Shown piece after piece: positions 13,928-16,572 of a DNA stretch of 16,572 bases. How positions within the stretch are numbered: position 1 is the first letter of the stretch; the number at the start of each line of letters is the position of its first letter. The position numbers and the translations under genes were made by a program. Origin of the DNA: Coriobacteriales bacterium (GTDB lineage: Bacteria; Actinomycetota; Coriobacteriia; Coriobacteriales; UBA8131); contig JAITTM010000082.1 of assembly GCA_031286975.1 (NCBI GenBank), positions 1 to 16,572 on the forward strand. The letters are read 5' to 3'. The notes beneath the pieces were generated by a model. It searched no databases. It was not told the origin of the DNA and saw only the letters and a list, made by a program, of their open reading frames with translations.

Positions 13928-15607
13928 CTACACCGCCTGCTCTAAGAGCTGGCGAGCGTGTTCGAGCGCCGTGGCATCCGTGCTGCCTGCCAGCATGCGG
14001 GCGAGCTCCGCCGTGCGCTTCTCGCCCGTGACCGGCGTGATGCTCGTCTGTGCCACGTCGCCCTGCAGCGTTTTGCGCACGACCCACTGGCTGTCAGCAA
14101 CCGCGGCGATCTGTGCCAGATGCGTCACCACAATGAGCTGATGCGTGCGCGCCAACTGTGCCAGCCGCTGCGCCACAGCCGTGGCGGTTGCCCCGCCGAT
14201 GCCGGCGTCTATCTCGTCGAACACCAAAGTCACCGTGGGGTCGGCCTCACCCAGCAGAGTCTTGAGCGCCAGCATCACGCGCGAAAGCTCGCCGCCGCTG
14301 GCAATCTTGGCAAGCGGCCGGGGCGTGCTGCCCGCGCTGGGCTGATAGAGTATCTCGTAGTGCTTGCTCCCCTGTAGCGTCCAAGCCCCAGGCGCAAGTG
14401 CCGTGATGGCGACCTGAAACGCCGCTCCCTCCATGGCCAAATCCTGCACCGCCGCGCTTAAAGCTGCTGAGAAGACCGTGGATGCCTGCGCTCGCAGCCC
14501 ACCCAAAACCTCAGCGGCCTCTTGCAGCGCCTGCTGCGCCGCTGCAAGCGCCTGCTGCGCCTTGGCCTGGCGCTCCTCCAGGCTCTCGGTCAGCTCGACG
14601 GTTTGCTGTGCCGTCTGCCAGGTGGCAAAGACATCCTCCATGCGGGGACCAAAGCGCTTGCGCAGGCCCTCGAGCTGCCCCAGGCGGTCAAGGGTCTGCT
14701 CCAAGGCCTGAGGGTCGAATTCAACACTGTCGCGGTAGTCACGGAACTCCGCCGCAAGATCCTCAGCGCCGATGCTGAGCGACTCAAGCTGGGCTGCCAG
14801 CGCGTCGAGGCGGGCATCGATACCAGCAAAGCGCGCCAGCTCGTGCTGGGCAGCGCCCAGAGCCTCCAACGCGCCGCCCTCGGAGCGCAGAGCCTTGAGC
14901 GCGGCATTGGAGGCCTGCGCCAGGTCTTCTCCGTTGCGCAGACGCGGGAGTTGCTCTTCGAGTTGTTCGTATTCGCCGGGTTGCGGGTCGGTCTGGGTGA
15001 TCTCACGCAGGGTGAACTGCGCCTGCTCGATGGCAAACGCGGAGGTCTGGGCCGCCGCCGCCAGCTGCTCGACCTGCTCGCAGGCGGCGGCATGTACGCC
15101 AAAAGCCTCCTGATAGACCGCCAGGGCGTCGCGCACTTCTGCGCCAGCAAATCGATCAAGACAGGCAAGCTGTGCCGCCGGCTTGAGCAAGGCCTGATGC
15201 TCGTGCTGCCCATGCAGGTCGATGAGAGGCCCGATATGCTCGGCCAGAGCACCCACCGTGACCATCTGGTCGTCGAGCGTGCACTTCGAGCGCCCATCAG
15301 CCCCCAAACGCCGCGATGCGATGCGCTCGGGGCAGGGAGACGGTTTTGCCGCTGCTGGTTTTGCCGCTGCTGGTTTTGCCGCTGTTGGCTCAGCCGCTAC
15401 TGTGAAGCGTGCTTCTACGCGGGCTTCTTTGGCACCGTCGCGCACCATGCTGCTGTCGCCGCGCTCGCCTACTAACAGTTTGACGGCGGCTAACAACGCG
15501 GTTTTGCCCGCGCCTGTCTCGCCAGTCAGTACCGTGAAGCCAGGGCTGAACTCAAGTGAGGCATCCTCGATGAGGGCTATGTCGCGTACGCGCAGCTCAT
15601 CGAGCAT
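13928..15607 (-). CDS. recN: DNA repair protein RecN
   Basis: RecN is an SMC-like ATPase that acts early in double-strand break repair. The 559-aa product has the canonical start MLDELRVRDIALIEDA, Walker A GETGAGKT (29-36), LIDLHGQHEHQALL (about 128-141), a long coiled-coil middle, the ABC signature ASGGELSRVMLALK (436-449) and Walker B TLVFDEIDAGIGG (460-472), then VVTHLAQIAA. ATG 15607 has GGAAG five bases upstream and overlaps the nadK stop by 11 bases, indicating coupling; a TTG four codons upstream is rejected. An AAKP-repeat insertion at about residues 71-89 interrupts the N-terminal head between beta strands (RFTVAAEPT to PERIASRRL). The essential motifs around it are intact. Confidence 0.95.
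   Translation of the reverse strand: MLDELRVRDIALIEDASLEFSPGFTVLTGETGAGKTALLAAVKLLVGERGDSSMVRDGAKEARVEARFTVAAEPTAAKPAAAKPAAAKPSPCPERIASRRLGADGRSKCTLDDQMVTVGALAEHIGPLIDLHGQHEHQALLKPAAQLACLDRFAGAEVRDALAVYQEAFGVHAAACEQVEQLAAAAQTSAFAIEQAQFTLREITQTDPQPGEYEQLEEQLPRLRNGEDLAQASNAALKALRSEGGALEALGAAQHELARFAGIDARLDALAAQLESLSIGAEDLAAEFRDYRDSVEFDPQALEQTLDRLGQLEGLRKRFGPRMEDVFATWQTAQQTVELTESLEERQAKAQQALAAAQQALQEAAEVLGGLRAQASTVFSAALSAAVQDLAMEGAAFQVAITALAPGAWTLQGSKHYEILYQPSAGSTPRPLAKIASGGELSRVMLALKTLLGEADPTVTLVFDEIDAGIGGATATAVAQRLAQLARTHQLIVVTHLAQIAAVADSQWVVRKTLQGDVAQTSITPVTGEKRTAELARMLAGSTDATALEHARQLLEQAV
15342..15401. repeat. 15-bp in-frame tandem repeat within recN
   Basis: Three near-identical units GGTTTTGCCGCTGCT (15342-15356, 15357-15371, and 15372-15386 with one change) and a degenerate fourth (15387-15401) encode AAAKP units in RecN. 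The period is a multiple of three. Confidence 0.95.
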
Positions 15608-16466
15608 AGTCGCTTCCAAAGAACGCGTGGCTGATTGCCGTGTAGTAGTCGGGCGTGTTATAGCGCAAGGTGATGAGGTCGTCGGGGTGGCGGCTCAGTT
15701 GGATGCTCTCGACCTCGGCTGCCGCATCAGGACTCGCCACCGTCTCTCCGTCAAAGAAGAAAGCGACCTTCTGGTGCTCGCGCTCAAGGGGGCGCAGCTC
15801 TACCACATCGGAGGCGGCGGTGACAATGGCGCGTGAGTCTAGGCGATGCGGCGACAGGGGCACCACCACAAGACCGCGCAACTCAGGCGAGAGCAGCGGG
15901 CCGCCCGCGCTGAGCGCGTAGGCGGTCGAGCCGGTTGCCGTGGCAACCAGCATGCCGTCACCCCGGATGGTAGAGACAAGCGAGCCGTTGATGAACAACG
16001 ACACATCGATCACGCGACCGATATTCTTGCGGCTCAGCATCAGCTCGTTGAGGGCGATCTGCTCGTCGACCAGGCCGTTTGAGTAGGCGATGCGCGCGTG
16101 CAGGATACTGCGGCGCTCCTGCACCACCTCGCCGGCCAGCAGAGCCTCTATTGCCGGGATCAGGCCTTCAGCGGTGGCCCCCGCCAAAAAGCCAAGTTTG
16201 CCAAAGTTGAAACCCAAAAGCGGCACACCCGTGCCACCGATGACGTGCGCAGCACGCAGCGTGGTGCCGTCGCCACCAAAGGAGCACACAAAGTCGAAGT
16301 CGCCGATGCGTTTTGCAAACTGCTCGAACGCAGGCGTACCGCGCACCACGTCGTCACCGCTGGCAAAAACCGTGCTGATGCCATGTCGCTCCAACCAGGC
16401 TTCGACGGTATGCACCGCGTCAATCGCTGCGATATTCGTGCTATTGGCAACCAACAGTACCTTCAT
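15597..16466 (-). CDS. nadK: NAD kinase
   Basis: NAD kinase makes NADP from NAD with ATP or polyphosphate in the cytoplasm. The 289-aa product has CSFGGDGTTLRAA with GGDGT (64-68), GFNFGKLGFLA (85-95), the ALNELMLSRK motif (Asn140-Glu141) and the conserved GDGMLVATATGSTAYALSAGGP region (169-190; key GST at 179-181), followed by VVVPLSPHRLDSRAIV. Its ATG lies nine bases after the tlyA stop with AAGGA about six to seven bases upstream, and its end overlaps recN, so tlyA-nadK-recN is one transcription unit. NADPH made here is used by Asd, among others, but there is no sign of direct linkage. Confidence 0.95.
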   Translation of the reverse strand: MKVLLVANSTNIAAIDAVHTVEAWLERHGISTVFASGDDVVRGTPAFEQFAKRIGDFDFVCSFGGDGTTLRAAHVIGGTGVPLLGFNFGKLGFLAGATAEGLIPAIEALLAGEVVQERRSILHARIAYSNGLVDEQIALNELMLSRKNIGRVIDVSLFINGSLVSTIRGDGMLVATATGSTAYALSAGGPLLSPELRGLVVVPLSPHRLDSRAIVTAASDVVELRPLEREHQKVAFFFDGETVASPDAAAEVESIQLSRHPDDLITLRYNTPDYYTAISHAFFGSDYAR

Positions 16467-16475
16467 GATGCTTCC

Positions 16476-16572
16476 TTAATCCAGCGCGGCATGTGCAGCC
16501 CGCACAACCGTTTCTACATCAATGGTAGCAGGAATTCCTGCGCGTTGCGCCCACAAAAAGAACTCGATGTTG
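16476..16572 (-). CDS. tlyA: TlyA-family rRNA 2'-O-methyltransferase, C-terminal end only
   Basis: The minus strand entering from the right edge encodes 31 residues, NIEFFLWAQRAGIPATIDVE then VVRAAHAALD after a Thr, and stops at TAA (16478-16476). (G)NIEFFLW matches the conserved end of TlyA/YqxC-type methyltransferases, which modify 16S/23S rRNA and confer capreomycin susceptibility in mycobacteria. Position directly before nadK-recN agrees with actinobacterial gene order. The rest of the gene is outside the window, so catalytic residues cannot be checked. Confidence 0.8.
   Translation of the reverse strand, partial: NIEFFLWAQRAGIPATIDVETVVRAAHAALD

Noticed and set aside
12770..13945. Long plus-strand open frame opposite steA
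   Set aside because: It is antisense to a protein with clear SteA motifs, is His/Arg-rich without domains, and arises from codon bias in GC-rich DNA.
14522..15475. Long plus-strand open frame opposite recN
   Set aside because: It is fully antisense to RecN, whose ATPase motifs are intact, and its Leu/Gly/Arg-rich translation matches no family.

Overview
The window looks like chromosomal DNA from a GC-rich actinobacterium, most likely of class Coriobacteriia; this is inferred from gene content and order, not from a marker gene. The strongest taxonomic signal is the minus-strand cluster tlyA-nadK-recN-steA-steB at the right end. It has the same order as in Mycobacterium and Corynebacterium (Rv1694 to Rv1698 in M. 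tuberculosis). Fourteen protein genes are supported, 13 complete and one cut by the window edge, plus a probable internal second product of lysC. No rRNA, tRNA, CRISPR array, prophage or full-length insertion sequence was seen.

Layout. Bases 1-155 hold no recognisable gene but carry a short REP-like direct repeat. At 156-3368, asd and lysC, the first two enzymes of the aspartate pathway, lie on the minus strand and are separated by a plus-strand hemolysin III/PAQR membrane protein. At 3522-5486 an apparent two-gene minus-strand operon encodes a UbiA-type prenyltransferase and a radical SAM protein. A G-rich repeat tract (5584-5708) and a zinc-dependent phospholipase C-like protein (5750-6676) follow. 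At 6874-8118 is a UMF1/Atg22-type MFS transporter, convergent with coaX (type III pantothenate kinase, 8254-9021). At 9289-11064 is a two-component operon: an OmpR/PhoB-type regulator and a histidine kinase that has almost no extracellular loop. From 11140 to the end is the minus-strand cluster for cell separation, DNA repair, NADP synthesis and rRNA modification.

The most notable non-coding structures are two different elements with terminal inverted repeats, each about 160 bp and each flanked by TA, one on either side of steB. They look like non-autonomous MITEs that duplicated a TA target. Removing one of them in silico, with one TA, exactly rejoins the steA stop codon to the steB ribosome binding site, so its insertion probably split a tight steA-steB junction. 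Other points are an internal Shine-Dalgarno and ATG in lysC, placed as in aspartokinases that make a separate beta subunit, and in-frame 12-bp and 15-bp tandem repeats inside steB and recN.

Most genes are housekeeping. No clear defence system, biosynthetic island or wholly new system is visible. The UbiA/radical SAM pair is the least understood functional unit.
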